A stretch of DNA of 64,000 nt from Opitutaceae bacterium TAV5 (GTDB lineage: Bacteria; Verrucomicrobiota; Verrucomicrobiia; Opitutales; Opitutaceae). Within the stretch, counting starts at the first letter, position 1. Each line of letters starts with the position of its first letter. Location of the stretch: positions 1,550,001-1,614,000 of the forward strand of contig CP007053.1 in the NCBI GenBank assembly GCA_000242935.3, in the 5' to 3' direction. The notes beneath the pieces were generated by a model, which saw only the letters and a list, made by a program, of their open reading frames with translations, ran no database searches and had not been told where the DNA came from. This document shows positions 52,917 to 64,000 of this stretch, in pieces. The position numbers and the translations under genes were made by a program.

Positions 52917-54368
52917 TCAGTACCGGTAGTGCTCGGGCTTGTACGGGCCGTCGACGGGAACGCCGATATAATCGGCCTGTTCCTTGCTGAGCCGGGTGAG
53001 TTTCACGCCGATCTTTTCCAGATGCAGACGCGCAACCTCCTCGTCCAGATGCTTGGGAAGGCGATAGACATCGACCTTGTAGCTGTCCCGGTTTGTCCAG
53101 AGATCGAGCTGGGCGAGCACCTGGTTCGAAAAACTGTTGGACATCACGAACGACGGATGGCCGGTCGCGCAGCCGAGGTTCACGAGGCGGCCTTCGGCAA
53201 GCAGGTAGATGCTGCGGCCGGAGGGCAGCACGAACTGGTCATACTGCGGCTTGATGGTGATGCGCTTCAGGCCGGGCAACGCAAGCAGGCGGTCGACCTG
53301 GATCTCGTTGTCGAAATGGCCGATGTTGCAGACGATCGCCTGGTCCTTCATCGCCAGAAGATGTTCGAGCGTGATGACGTCGCGGTTGCCGGTGGTCGTC
53401 ACGTAGATATCCCCGACGCCCAGGGTGCTCTCGACGGTGTTGACTTCGAATCCTTCCATCGCGGCCTGGAGGGCATTGATCGGATCGACCTCGGTGACGA
53501 TGACGCGCGCGCCGAAACCGCGCAACGAATGCGAACACCCCTTGCCGACATCACCATAGCCGCAGACGACGGCGACCTTGCCGGCAATCATGACATCGGT
53601 GGCGCGCTTGAGGCCGTCGGCGAGCGATTCGCGGCAGCCGTAGAGGTTGTCGAATTTCGACTTGGTGACGGAGTCGTTGACGTTGATCGCGGGCACCAGG
53701 AGCTTGCCTTGCTGGTGGAGCTGGTAGAGGCGGTGGACGCCGGTGGTCGTCTCCTCGGAAACGCCGCGCCAGGCGGAAGCGATGCGGGTGAAGATGCCGG
53801 TATCTGATGCGTGGATACGCCCGAGAAGATTTTTGATGACCTGCTCCTCGTGCGAGGCGGAGGGCGTGTGGATCCAGTCGCTGCCATGCTCGAGCTCGTA
53901 GCCCTTGTGAAGGAGGAGGGTGACGTCGCCTCCGTCATCAACGACAAGTTGCGGCCCCTGCCCGCCCGGAAAGCTGAGCGCGCGCCAGGTGAGATCCCAG
54001 TACTCCTCGAGCGTTTCGCCTTTCCAGGCGAAGACAGGGACGCCGGTCGCGGCGATCGCGGCGGCGGCATGGTCCTGGGTCGAGAAAATGTTGCACGAGG
54101 CCCAGCGGACGTCCGCACCGAGAGCGGTGAGCGTTTCGATGAGGATGGCGGTCTGGATCGTCATGTGGAGCGATCCGGTGATGCGGACGCCGGCCAGCGG
54201 GCGGGAGGGGCCGAACTTTTTGCGGATGGCCATGAGGCCGGGCATTTCGTGTTCGGATACGGCGATCTCCTTGCGACCCCATTCGGCGAGGGCGATGTCG
54301 CGGATGGCGTAGTCGGTGGCAGGGACGGCGGAAGTGACGGGAGCGGCGGGTGTGGCGGTGGCGGACAT
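52917..54368 (-). CDS. ahcY: S-adenosylhomocysteine hydrolase
   Basis: The 483-aa protein has the NAD-binding motif [12 protein letters not shown], the catalytic region [16 protein letters not shown] and the C-terminal [11 protein letters not shown] ending. It splits S-adenosylhomocysteine into adenosine and homocysteine. The ATG at 54368 is preferred; an open frame continues into metK. It follows metK by 41 bp on the same strand, forming a methyl-cycle operon. Confidence 0.96.
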   Translation of the reverse strand: MSATATPAAPVTSAVPATDYAIRDIALAEWGRKEIAVSEHEMPGLMAIRKKFGPSRPLAGVRITGSLHMTIQTAILIETLTALGADVRWASCNIFSTQDHAAAAIAATGVPVFAWKGETLEEYWDLTWRALSFPGGQGPQLVVDDGGDVTLLLHKGYELEHGSDWIHTPSASHEEQVIKNLLGRIHASDTGIFTRIASAWRGVSEETTTGVHRLYQLHQQGKLLVPAINVNDSVTKSKFDNLYGCRESLADGLKRATDVMIAGKVAVVCGYGDVGKGCSHSLRGFGARVIVTEVDPINALQAAMEGFEVNTVESTLGVGDIYVTTTGNRDVITLEHLLAMKDQAIVCNIGHFDNEIQVDRLLALPGLKRITIKPQYDQFVLPSGRSIYLLAEGRLVNLGCATGHPSFVMSNSFSNQVLAQLDLWTNRDSYKVDVYRLPKHLDEEVARLHLEKIGVKLTRLSKEQADYIGVPVDGPYKPEHYRY

Positions 54369-54409
54369 GCGGAGCGATTCTGGATATGTAATGATTTTCC
54401 GGTGACAGA

Positions 54410-55576
<1,167 letters not shown>

Positions 55577-55741
55577 GATGGATGGAAAAAGGACAACGGG
55601 AAACGGGACAGGCACCCAGCCATGAAACGGACAAGGGTGCAAGTTGAAACATCAACGCATCCGGATTCCATAATACGAATAACTGACCCTGGTTATCGGC
55701 CAGAGAACATCCCGGGGAAGCCTGCGAACATGCCGGGGAAA

Positions 55742-55801
55742 GAGGTCAGCTTCCTCCCGGTTGCTGCCGGGCTGCCGCCTGCATTTCACGCAAGATACCT
55801 C
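55742..55801 (-). promoter_or_regulatory. Possible structured leader element upstream of metK
   Basis: On the minus strand GAGGT and ACCTC close a region holding CAGC...GCTG with an inner CCCGG/CCGGG hairpin and a small TGC/GCA hairpin. This could be a three-way junction. I do not recognise a known SAM or SAH riboswitch core, so this is only a candidate. Confidence 0.3.
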
Positions 55802-55882
55802 CGGAGTGACGGAGCGAAACCGTGATCCCGTAAAACCGGTCGGCGATTCGGGTCTGAGGATGGCGGATCGGGAAATCCGGAC

Positions 55883-55979
55883 AAAAAGTTGGCCGGTCGC
55901 CTACCCCTAAGCGACCGGCCATTTGCTTTCTTAGTTACCCCAAAACTCCCGCTATGCGGGAGAAAGTGTGAATCTGATG
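55883..55979 (-). ncRNA. Candidate small RNA, copy A
   Basis: The minus-strand transcript of about 97 nt would start near GCAACATCAG, fold CTCCCGC-TAT-GCGGGAG (plus 55946-55962), then a small AGTT/AACT hairpin showing a GGGGU loop, and end with a 10-bp GGCCGGTCGC/GCGACCGGCC stem (55891-55920) whose loop also shows GGGGUA, followed by UUUUU. No known family is recognised. It reads toward metK. Confidence 0.6.
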
Positions 55980-55985
55980 TTGCTA

Positions 55986-56013
55986 GTGATAGACCGCCGG
56001 ACGGTTTCGTCAA
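55986..56013 (-). promoter_or_regulatory. Predicted promoter of candidate sRNA A
   Basis: On the minus strand TTGACG (56013-56008) is followed after 16 nt by TATCAC (55991-55986). The two boxes are conserved with copy B, while six nucleotides in the spacer differ. Confidence 0.5.
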
Positions 56014-56278
56014 CAGAAAATCGAAAAAATCTTCGTCCGATTTTTAACTAGCTCCAAACCAACATCATAAAGCTTTAGTTTTGTGAGCGGAATTCCTTCG
56101 CAACCCGGACCGAAAGACCGGGTTTCTTTATCCGGCCGGGATGTGCCGGGCCAGGAAGTCGTGAAATCATGACGGGAGCACCACAAGGAAGAACGGGAAA
56201 ACAAGTCCGGACAACCTGGTCGTGAAAAGCGGGGAGCATGTTGGCGAAAGGGAGAAAGCTTCCTTCGAACTTGCAGAC
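56014..56278. other. 265-bp spacer between sRNA copies
   Basis: This stretch contains a short AT-rich palindromic area (AAAATCG...CGATTTTT near 56017-56046) and otherwise only GC-rich sequence without a supported gene. Short open frames here are not supported by composition or homology. Confidence 0.4.
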
Positions 56279-56292
56279 CGGGAAATCCGGAC

Positions 56293-56389
56293 AAAAAGTT
56301 GGCCGGTCGCCTACCCCTAAGCGACCGGCCATTTGCTTTCTTAGTTACCCCAAAACTCCCGCTATGCGGGAGAAAGTGTGAATCTGATG
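56293..56389 (-). ncRNA. Candidate small RNA, copy B
   Basis: This is identical in sequence and predicted folding to copy A: hairpin 56356-56372, terminator stem 56301-56330 and U-run beyond. Identity of both copies over the full transcript implies recent duplication, gene conversion or strong constraint. Confidence 0.6.
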
Positions 56390-56395
56390 TTGCTA

Positions 56396-56423
56396 GTGAT
56401 AGACCGCCTCTTCCTTTCGTCAA
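56396..56423 (-). promoter_or_regulatory. Predicted promoter of candidate sRNA B
   Basis: TTGACG (56423-56418) and TATCAC (56401-56396) on the minus strand are separated by 16 nt. The boxes match copy A exactly. Any ygfZ promoter must lie in the same 60-bp gap in the other direction. Confidence 0.5.
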
Positions 56424-56462
56424 CAAAAACTTGCTGTTTTTTCGCAGCGGCATTTATGGGGC

Positions 56463-57455
56463 ATGGAAATGAATGAGTTACGAAATTTATTTTTGGACGG
56501 AAGATTCGCATGCAGAAGCCGGATTGCCGGACTCCTCCGGCTTTCGGGGGAGGACGCCGCGGTTTTCCTGCAAGGGCAGATCACGCAAGATATCCGTTCA
56601 ACTCACGACTTTACAAAAAGTTACGGATTATTCCTCAATCAGAAAGGCAAGGTCCTGGCCGATGCGCATGCGCTGAAGGTGAACCCGACGGAATGGTGGT
56701 TATGGAGCGAGGCAACGCCATCGGGCATAGTGCGGGAACATCTGGAAGACTATATCGTAGCGGATGATGTGGAAATTTCGGATTTCAGCAGTGGCTGGAC
56801 GGTAACCACATTTGCGGGGACAGGCGCAGCGGACGGGCTGCGGGCCCTCCTCGGTCGCGACCTGCCGGCCCCGGGGGAATTTGTCGCTGCGAACGAAGGG
56901 TTTGTGCTTCAGGGGCAGAGAGGCCTGGGGATTTCATGGGAGTGGCTTGCCCCTGCGGGTCGCGAGGCTCCCCTCGACGGATGGGAACCGCTGGCTGCGG
57001 AAGTGATGGAGAATGCCCGTATCGGGGCGCGGCTTCCCCGGGTGCCGGTGGATATCGGACCGGCCGATTTGCCGGCGGAGGGGGGTCTGGATGCGACGGC
57101 GATATCGTTCACCAAAGGCTGTTACCTCGGACAGGAGATCATGGCCCGGCTCAAGGCAATGGGCCAGGTGCGACGCCGGCTCCTGCGGGTGACGGGGGCG
57201 GGTCCGTTGCCGGAGACGTTGCCCGCCCCCTTGTACCGGGCCGGCAGGAAGATCGGCGAAATCCGCTCCGCGGTGGCATGCAGGACGGGATTTGCCGGCC
57301 TGGCCATGCTGTCGCTGGCGGGCCTGGAGCCGGAAGCCGTGTTCGCCTGCACGCCGGGCGGAGAGGCAGCGGTCAAGTTGTCGGACGACGATTTTTTGCC
57401 GGCGGCCCGGGCCGGACGGGCGCAAGCGGAAAGCCGTCCTGATTATCTGGTGTAA
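56463..57455 (+). CDS. ygfZ: Folate-binding protein YgfZ (iron-sulfur repair type)
   Basis: The 330-aa protein has the YgfZ signature TKGCYLGQEIMARL and an N-terminal GcvT-like domain (VFLQGQITQDI). YgfZ supports Fe-S cluster enzymes using tetrahydrofolate. The start at 56463 is preferred; MNELRN at 56469 is possible. It stands alone beyond the sRNA pair. Confidence 0.88.
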   Translation: MEMNELRNLFLDGRFACRSRIAGLLRLSGEDAAVFLQGQITQDIRSTHDFTKSYGLFLNQKGKVLADAHALKVNPTEWWLWSEATPSGIVREHLEDYIVADDVEISDFSSGWTVTTFAGTGAADGLRALLGRDLPAPGEFVAANEGFVLQGQRGLGISWEWLAPAGREAPLDGWEPLAAEVMENARIGARLPRVPVDIGPADLPAEGGLDATAISFTKGCYLGQEIMARLKAMGQVRRRLLRVTGAGPLPETLPAPLYRAGRKIGEIRSAVACRTGFAGLAMLSLAGLEPEAVFACTPGGEAAVKLSDDDFLPAARAGRAQAESRPDYLV

Positions 57456-57590
57456 CTGCCGCTCCGGGCACATGCTTCGGGGAACAGATTGCCCGGGAGA
57501 GAAAGAATCGCAGGCGTGTTTGTCGAAAATTATCTCGGCAAGCCCGGGTGCATCTGGAATGCGTTCACGGCCCTTTTAAAGGAAAACTCT

Positions 57591-59696
57591 ATGGCCCTCT
57601 GGGAATACAAAGTCATTAGCAGCGGCAAAGGCGGATTTGCTACGCCCGCCCTGCTCGAAAATTTTCTCAATCAGCTCGGCAAGGACGAGTGGGAGATCAT
57701 TGAATTTCATACGCAGCCGGACAACGCCCTCGCTTTTCAGGGGCTTGCCCGCCGCCCCACGCAGCGCGACTGGACGCTCGAGGCGGCTGTGGCCGCTGCG
57801 GCCAAGGTCGAGGCCGACAAGATCCGGGCCGAGCTCATGGCCCGTCAGCACGCCGGCGACCTTCAGGCCGGAACCGGCGACGGACAGGCGGCGAACCGCT
57901 CCGGAACCGAGAGAGCCGCTGCGGATGGCGAGGTAAACGGCCTGCGCCAGCTCCGCGACACCGACCTCGATCACGATCCCGAGGCCCTTGCCGACGAGGC
58001 TGCCGGCCTGAACGAATGGGACAACCTCGATACCGAGGAGGACGACCTCCCCAACTTTTTCGACGCGCTCAAGCCGCACCTGCGCAAAAACCAGCGCGGC
58101 CCCGGCATGTCCGTCGCCATCGATTATCTCGCCAAGCGCTGGGAGCAGCCCGAACGCGACCTCGTCGGCGCGCTCGAAGAATGCGGATTTGTCCTTCCCG
58201 AGGGCGAGGACAGCGAGCCGGTCTATCTGGAATTCGAAGGAGACCTCTACTGGCTCAACCGCAACAACCGCGGACAACTCTTTCTCAACACCCGCGAAAA
58301 ACCGCGTCCCCGCTTCAGGATCGCCACCGCCACCCGCCTCGATCCGGCCGATCCGTCCGTCGCCGCCATTGCCGAGGAGCATGCCGCCGAAGTCGCCGAG
58401 CGCGCCCGCCGCGCGCAGGAGCAAGCCGAACGTGAAGCCGAGGCGGCCGCCCGCCGGGCCGAACGCGAAACCGCCCGCCAGGCCGCCGAAACCGCGCGTC
58501 GCGAGCAACAGGAAGCGCTCCAGGCTGCGCAACAGGCCGCGCAGCAATCCGCCGCCGAAGGGTTGCCCGGCAGCGAAACCCTGCTCGAAATCCTGCAACC
58601 GTTCCTGCGTCGCAACCGGCGCGGTCCCGGCAGTTCCGGCTCCACCCATTTTCTGGCCAAGGCCCTCCACAAATCCGAGGCCGATCTCGTCGCCGTACTC
58701 GCCGCGCTCGGCCTCACCGCCCCCGCCAGATCCGGCGACAAGCCGGTCTTCACCGAAATCGGCAACAACCTCTGGTGGATCAACAAGGACAGCCGCGGCG
58801 GACTCTGGATCAATACCCGCGAAAAACGCGAACGCCCGTCGGCTCCCGCCGCCCCCGCGAATGACGTGGCTTCCGCGCCGGATGCCAAAGGCGCCGCCAC
58901 CGATGAAACCGACGCCGGTACCGACGCGGATCATTCCGAAGAGTCGTCTTCCCTCCGAAATGGCACCGAAGAACCGGCCGCCACCGTCTCCGCCTCTCCG
59001 GAATCGCAGACGCCCGAACCGGCTGCGGCCGCCACCGTGCCGGAATCATCGGAGGCCGGAAGCACCGACACACCGCCTGCGCCTGCCGGCAGTGATGCGG
59101 AACCGGCGACGACACCGGCGGTTGCCGACACCGCCGACCCTGACGACGCTGCATTGTCCGGCACCCCGGCTCCGGATGAAGCCGCCGATGCAGCAACCGA
59201 TGCGGATGATGCGGATCAGGAAGAAGAGACGGCGGCCAGCGATGCCGGCGGCGCCGAAGGCGAAAGTGCCGGCGAGCCTGAGCCCGGGCCTGATACGCCC
59301 GAAGCCGTCCCCGCATCACCGGGCGCGCCCTCGCCGCTCACCGCTCTCCGCCTGTTGCTCAAGCCAAACCGGCGTGGCACCGGTGTTTCCGGCGAGGTCG
59401 GTTTCCTCGCGCGCTCGCTCGGCAAAAGCGAACCCGAGTTGCTGGCCGCTCTGGGCGAAGCGGGCCTGGTCGTGCCGGATGATCCCGAAGCGAAACCGGT
59501 TTTTGTCGAACACGGAGCCGAGATTTTCTGGTTCAACCGGAATGCGAAAGACGAGACGCTCTGGCTCAATGCCAAGGCATCCCGCGCCTCCTCTTCCGCA
59601 CGCCGCACCGGCACCGGAGGCAAGAGCGGCGGCTCCGGCGGCTCCCGCAGCCGGCGCCCGGCCAAAAAGTCCGGACCGGAAGAGCCGGCGGCGTGA
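57591..59696 (+). CDS. DUF4177 protein with three repeated domains
   Basis: The 701-aa protein begins with a DUF4177-like domain (about 1-60, ALWEYKVISSGKGG). Three copies of an 80-90 aa module follow, at about residues 155-245, 325-410 and 580-665. Each has LxPxLRxNxRGPG or equivalent, a LAKxxxKSExDLVxxL segment and a W-x-N-x-N/D-RGxL-x-x-N ending. Long Ala/Glu-rich linkers join them. A good ribosome-binding site (AAAGGA, 57578-57583) supports the ATG at 57591. The function is unknown; the modules look like winged-helix or small beta-rich binding units. Confidence 0.7.
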   Translation: MALWEYKVISSGKGGFATPALLENFLNQLGKDEWEIIEFHTQPDNALAFQGLARRPTQRDWTLEAAVAAAAKVEADKIRAELMARQHAGDLQAGTGDGQAANRSGTERAAADGEVNGLRQLRDTDLDHDPEALADEAAGLNEWDNLDTEEDDLPNFFDALKPHLRKNQRGPGMSVAIDYLAKRWEQPERDLVGALEECGFVLPEGEDSEPVYLEFEGDLYWLNRNNRGQLFLNTREKPRPRFRIATATRLDPADPSVAAIAEEHAAEVAERARRAQEQAEREAEAAARRAERETARQAAETARREQQEALQAAQQAAQQSAAEGLPGSETLLEILQPFLRRNRRGPGSSGSTHFLAKALHKSEADLVAVLAALGLTAPARSGDKPVFTEIGNNLWWINKDSRGGLWINTREKRERPSAPAAPANDVASAPDAKGAATDETDAGTDADHSEESSSLRNGTEEPAATVSASPESQTPEPAAAATVPESSEAGSTDTPPAPAGSDAEPATTPAVADTADPDDAALSGTPAPDEAADAATDADDADQEEETAASDAGGAEGESAGEPEPGPDTPEAVPASPGAPSPLTALRLLLKPNRRGTGVSGEVGFLARSLGKSEPELLAALGEAGLVVPDDPEAKPVFVEHGAEIFWFNRNAKDETLWLNAKASRASSSARRTGTGGKSGGSGGSRSRRPAKKSGPEEPAA

Positions 59697-59846
59697 CACC
59701 GGTGGCATGGTACCGGAGTCGGCACAACCCGGCTCCCGGTTCTGTTGACACCGGTTTCGGGACGGAAAAGGCCGGCGAAAAAAACGCGGATTTTGGCTTG
59801 CGCCCCCCGCGCCCGGTCCTGCTTACTCCGCGGCTCTTTCAGCTTT

Positions 59847-59923
59847 GGACCCTTAGCTCAGTTGGTTAGAGCACTTCCTTGACATGGAAGGGGTCACTGG
59901 TTCGAGTCCAGTAGGGTCCACCA
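59847..59923 (+). tRNA. tRNA-Val (GAC)
   Basis: The 77-nt sequence folds as a cloverleaf: acceptor GGACCC/GGGTCC, D-arm AGCTCAGTTGGTTAGAGC, anticodon arm CTTCC-TTGACAT-GGAAG with GAC, and T-arm with GGTTCGAGTCC. CCA is encoded. Confidence 0.95.
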
Positions 59924-59928
59924 TTTCA

Positions 59929-59953
59929 GCCTCCGGAAAACCGGAGGCTTTTT
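59929..59953 (+). terminator. Rho-independent terminator after tRNA-Val
   Basis: GCCTCCGG-AAAA-CCGGAGGC is a perfect 8-bp stem followed by TTTTT, five nucleotides after the tRNA. Confidence 0.9.
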
Positions 59954-60133
59954 GTTGCCGGCGAAGGATCTGCGTATTCCGGCCTCATCCCGGTCCCCGC
60001 CTCCCGCACCGGTTGTTGTGCGGACGGCCTTCCCTTTTCTCACCCGTCGGCGTCACCACCCTTGCGGAGGGCGGCGAAACCCGTTTGTTCCTTTTGTTTT
60101 CTTCCTGTGAACCTGACCCGGCCAGCCGAGTGG

Positions 60134-61351
60134 ATGAGCGTCTTCAAGGTCACCACGCGCGAGCGCTGGGACTGGTGGACTCCCTGTGCCCTCGTCCTGC
60201 TCAGCGCCATCGGCGTCGCCTTTATCTACAGCGCCCAGTATTCCACGCCGCTCTCCAACTGGAAAAACCAGATCGTGTGGCTCGTCGCCGGCGCCGGCGT
60301 CTACACGGCCATCTCGCTCATCGACTACCGGTTCTGGATGGGCGTGGCCCACTGGTTCTACCTCGGCAGCCTCCTCCCGCTCATCCTCGTGCTCATCCCG
60401 GGCATCGGCCAGGAACGTTTCGGCGCCCAGCGGTGGATCGACCTCGGATTTTTTTCCCTCCAGCCCTCCGAACCCGCCAAGGCCGCCGTCCTCCTCATCA
60501 CGGCCAGCATCCTCGCGCGTTCGCAGATCGGCACCCTCCGCGAATCTTTGAACACACTTGGCAAGTTGGCGCTTGCTGTCGGATTGCCCATATTCCTTAT
60601 CCTGCTCCAGCCCGACCTCAAATCCGCCATCGTTCTCCCGCCCATGGTATTCTCCATGCTTTATGTCTCCCGGCTCTCGACCCGCTTTTTTCTGGCGGTG
60701 CTGGGCGCGTTTGCGGTCGTGGTGACGGCCGTGGCATGGGACGCGCACGGCTACATCCGGTTCATGGACGAGAACGGCTTGTCCTACAGCAGCCGCAAGG
60801 CCGGCGACCCCCGTTACGAAGACCACACCTGGTTCCCGCTGCACGATTACCAGCGCAACCGCATCGTGGCCTTTGTCGTGCCCGAAAAAATCGATCCGCA
60901 AGGCACGGGCATCAGCTGGAACCAGCGCCAGGCGCTCATCTCCGCCGGCTCGGGAGGACTGTCCGGCAAGGGCTGGACCAAGGGCACGCAGGCCCAGCTC
61001 GGCTACCTGCCCCGCGCGGTCGCGCACAATGATTTTATCGCCTCGGTCATCGCCGAGGAAGAAGGATTTCTGGGAAGCCTCACGGTTCTCGGCCTGTTTG
61101 CAGTGGTGTTGTTCAACGGCATACGCATCGCCGTCCTCGCAAGGGACCGCATGGGATCACTCATCGCCATCGGCGTGACGGTCCTGTTCGCAGTGCACGT
61201 GTTTGTGAACATCGCCATGACCATCGGGCTGGTGCCCATCACGGGCATACCACTTCCCTTTATCAGCTACGGTGGTTCCTTTGTGCTCAGTTGCTGTTTG
61301 CTGCAAGGACTGGTCCAGAGCGTCTATCGTTTCAGAAAGGACTTCACGTGA
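60134..61351 (+). CDS. rodA: Rod shape-determining SEDS glycosyltransferase RodA
   Basis: The 405-aa protein has about ten membrane segments and SEDS motifs: RWIDLGFFSLQPSEPAKAA, the loop LISAGSGGLSGKGW, HNDFIASVIAEEEG and ITGIPLPFISYGGS. RodA polymerises peptidoglycan glycan strands during elongation. The ATG at 60134 is chosen because it precedes the first segment. It is followed by the RNase G gene after about 100 bp. Confidence 0.93.
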   Translation: MSVFKVTTRERWDWWTPCALVLLSAIGVAFIYSAQYSTPLSNWKNQIVWLVAGAGVYTAISLIDYRFWMGVAHWFYLGSLLPLILVLIPGIGQERFGAQRWIDLGFFSLQPSEPAKAAVLLITASILARSQIGTLRESLNTLGKLALAVGLPIFLILLQPDLKSAIVLPPMVFSMLYVSRLSTRFFLAVLGAFAVVVTAVAWDAHGYIRFMDENGLSYSSRKAGDPRYEDHTWFPLHDYQRNRIVAFVVPEKIDPQGTGISWNQRQALISAGSGGLSGKGWTKGTQAQLGYLPRAVAHNDFIASVIAEEEGFLGSLTVLGLFAVVLFNGIRIAVLARDRMGSLIAIGVTVLFAVHVFVNIAMTIGLVPITGIPLPFISYGGSFVLSCCLLQGLVQSVYRFRKDFT

Positions 61352-61450
61352 AACTGAACCTTTCCGACGACCACGACCTCGCGACCGGGATTTCCTGCGC
61401 CGCCACTTCCGCACATCGGGGCCCCCATAAACCCGACACACACACCCGAC

Positions 61451-63262
<1,812 letters not shown>

Positions 63263-63271
63263 CGGGACGGT

Positions 63272-63314
63272 GCGACCGGAAGGGGGGGTGGCAGGCCCGG
63301 CCCCCCCCGGTCGC
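63272..63314 (+). terminator. GC-rich hairpin after RNase G gene
   Basis: GCGACCGG (63272-63279) pairs with CCGGTCGC (63307-63314), extended inside by a G-run against a C-run. GTTT follows. It probably ends the rodA-rng unit. The rest of the 284-bp gap to GAPDH holds no gene. Confidence 0.6.
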
Positions 63315-63509
63315 GTTTCCCGGGATACCTCTCTCCCCTCCTTCCCGCCGTTCGCTAACTCTTTCACCTGTCTTTCTCTTCCGCATTTCCTCGGCAAGGG
63401 GTGAGACAGATTTGTCAGTCCATGCGCAGCCAAAACCCTTGATTCCCCGGCCCGCGCCCGCTTCATTCACGCCCTTCCGCGCCTGCAAGGGTGCGTTCAC
63501 CTGTAGTAA

Positions 63510-64000
<491 letters not shown>

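Larger units (their letters stand above)
55869..56015 (-). repeat. Tandem duplicated sRNA-like unit, copy A
   Basis: The 130-bp block 55869-55998 is identical to 56279-56408. After a 6-nt variable spacer, 11 more positions match (TTTCGTCAACA). The variable spot lies in the predicted promoter spacer, so functional parts are conserved. Confidence 0.85.
56279..56425 (-). repeat. Tandem duplicated sRNA-like unit, copy B
   Basis: Positions 56279-56408 are identical to 55869-55998 at a distance of 410 bp. The 11-nt block TTTCGTCAACA repeats after a different 6-nt spacer. Copy B lies directly before ygfZ, which is transcribed the other way. Confidence 0.85.

Noticed and set aside
55577-55868. Known SAM-I, SAM-II or SAH riboswitch upstream of metK
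   Set aside because: I could not match the conserved core of any of these classes by eye.
55786-56453. Two related short open frames over the duplicated block
   Set aside because: The shared peptide arises because the DNA is duplicated; hairpins, promoter boxes and U-runs fit an RNA better than a protein.

Overview
The window is GC-rich, densely coded bacterial DNA. Several traits point to Verrucomicrobiota, most likely family Opitutaceae: secreted proteins with PEP-CTERM anchors, single-gene pseudopilins with the FTLIELL leader beside sugar genes, several LacI-type regulators, few Shine-Dalgarno sites, and many intergenic inverted repeats. This placement is inference; no rRNA gene is present.

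1-8.4 kb: a carbohydrate locus. It holds a secreted clan GH-A glycosidase, a LacI-type regulator, and a leftward group (pseudopilin, PEP-CTERM protein, sialate O-acetylesterase). A shared palindrome (TGCTA-N3-TAGCA) lies upstream of both transcription units. TatD nuclease follows. 8.5-12.8 kb: HdeD-like membrane protein, ClC channel and threonine deaminase.

12.8-25.6 kb: the most unusual region. An NCS2 purine/uracil-type permease fused to a degenerate anti-sigma-kinase-like domain diverges from a long co-directional array. The array encodes an ABC importer (binding protein, permease, ATPase), three STAS proteins (one fused to an unrecognised domain), an RsbW-like kinase, a GPP34 protein, a CheY-like receiver, a HisKA-receiver-PP2C phosphatase and a Cache hybrid histidine kinase with two receivers. 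Together they resemble a partner-switching phosphorelay wired to small-molecule uptake.

25.6-34.7 kb: pantothenate kinase (coaX), a J-domain-like protein, then a second LacI-controlled sugar locus. That locus has a GH130 phosphorylase, pseudopilin, GH5 enzyme and two paralogous secreted proteins, consistent with beta-mannoside use. An orphan DUF1778 antitoxin sits in between. 34.9-36.5 kb: three leftward toxin-antitoxin units, one broken.

36.7-50.8 kb: VOC protein, GPH sugar symporter, and an Opp/Dpp-type peptide ABC transporter whose last ATPase gene is separated from the rest by an opposite-strand ECF sigma-factor cassette. Two transporter genes carry a related in-frame repeat. A Gfo/Idh/MocA oxidoreductase with a divergent AraC regulator follows.

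50.8-64 kb: a secretin-domain-like protein, serine acetyltransferase, metK-ahcY (methyl cycle), a pair of nearly identical, promoter-bearing candidate small RNAs, ygfZ, a DUF4177 protein with a threefold repeated domain, tRNA-Val(GAC), rodA, RNase G, and the start of GAPDH, which runs off the window.
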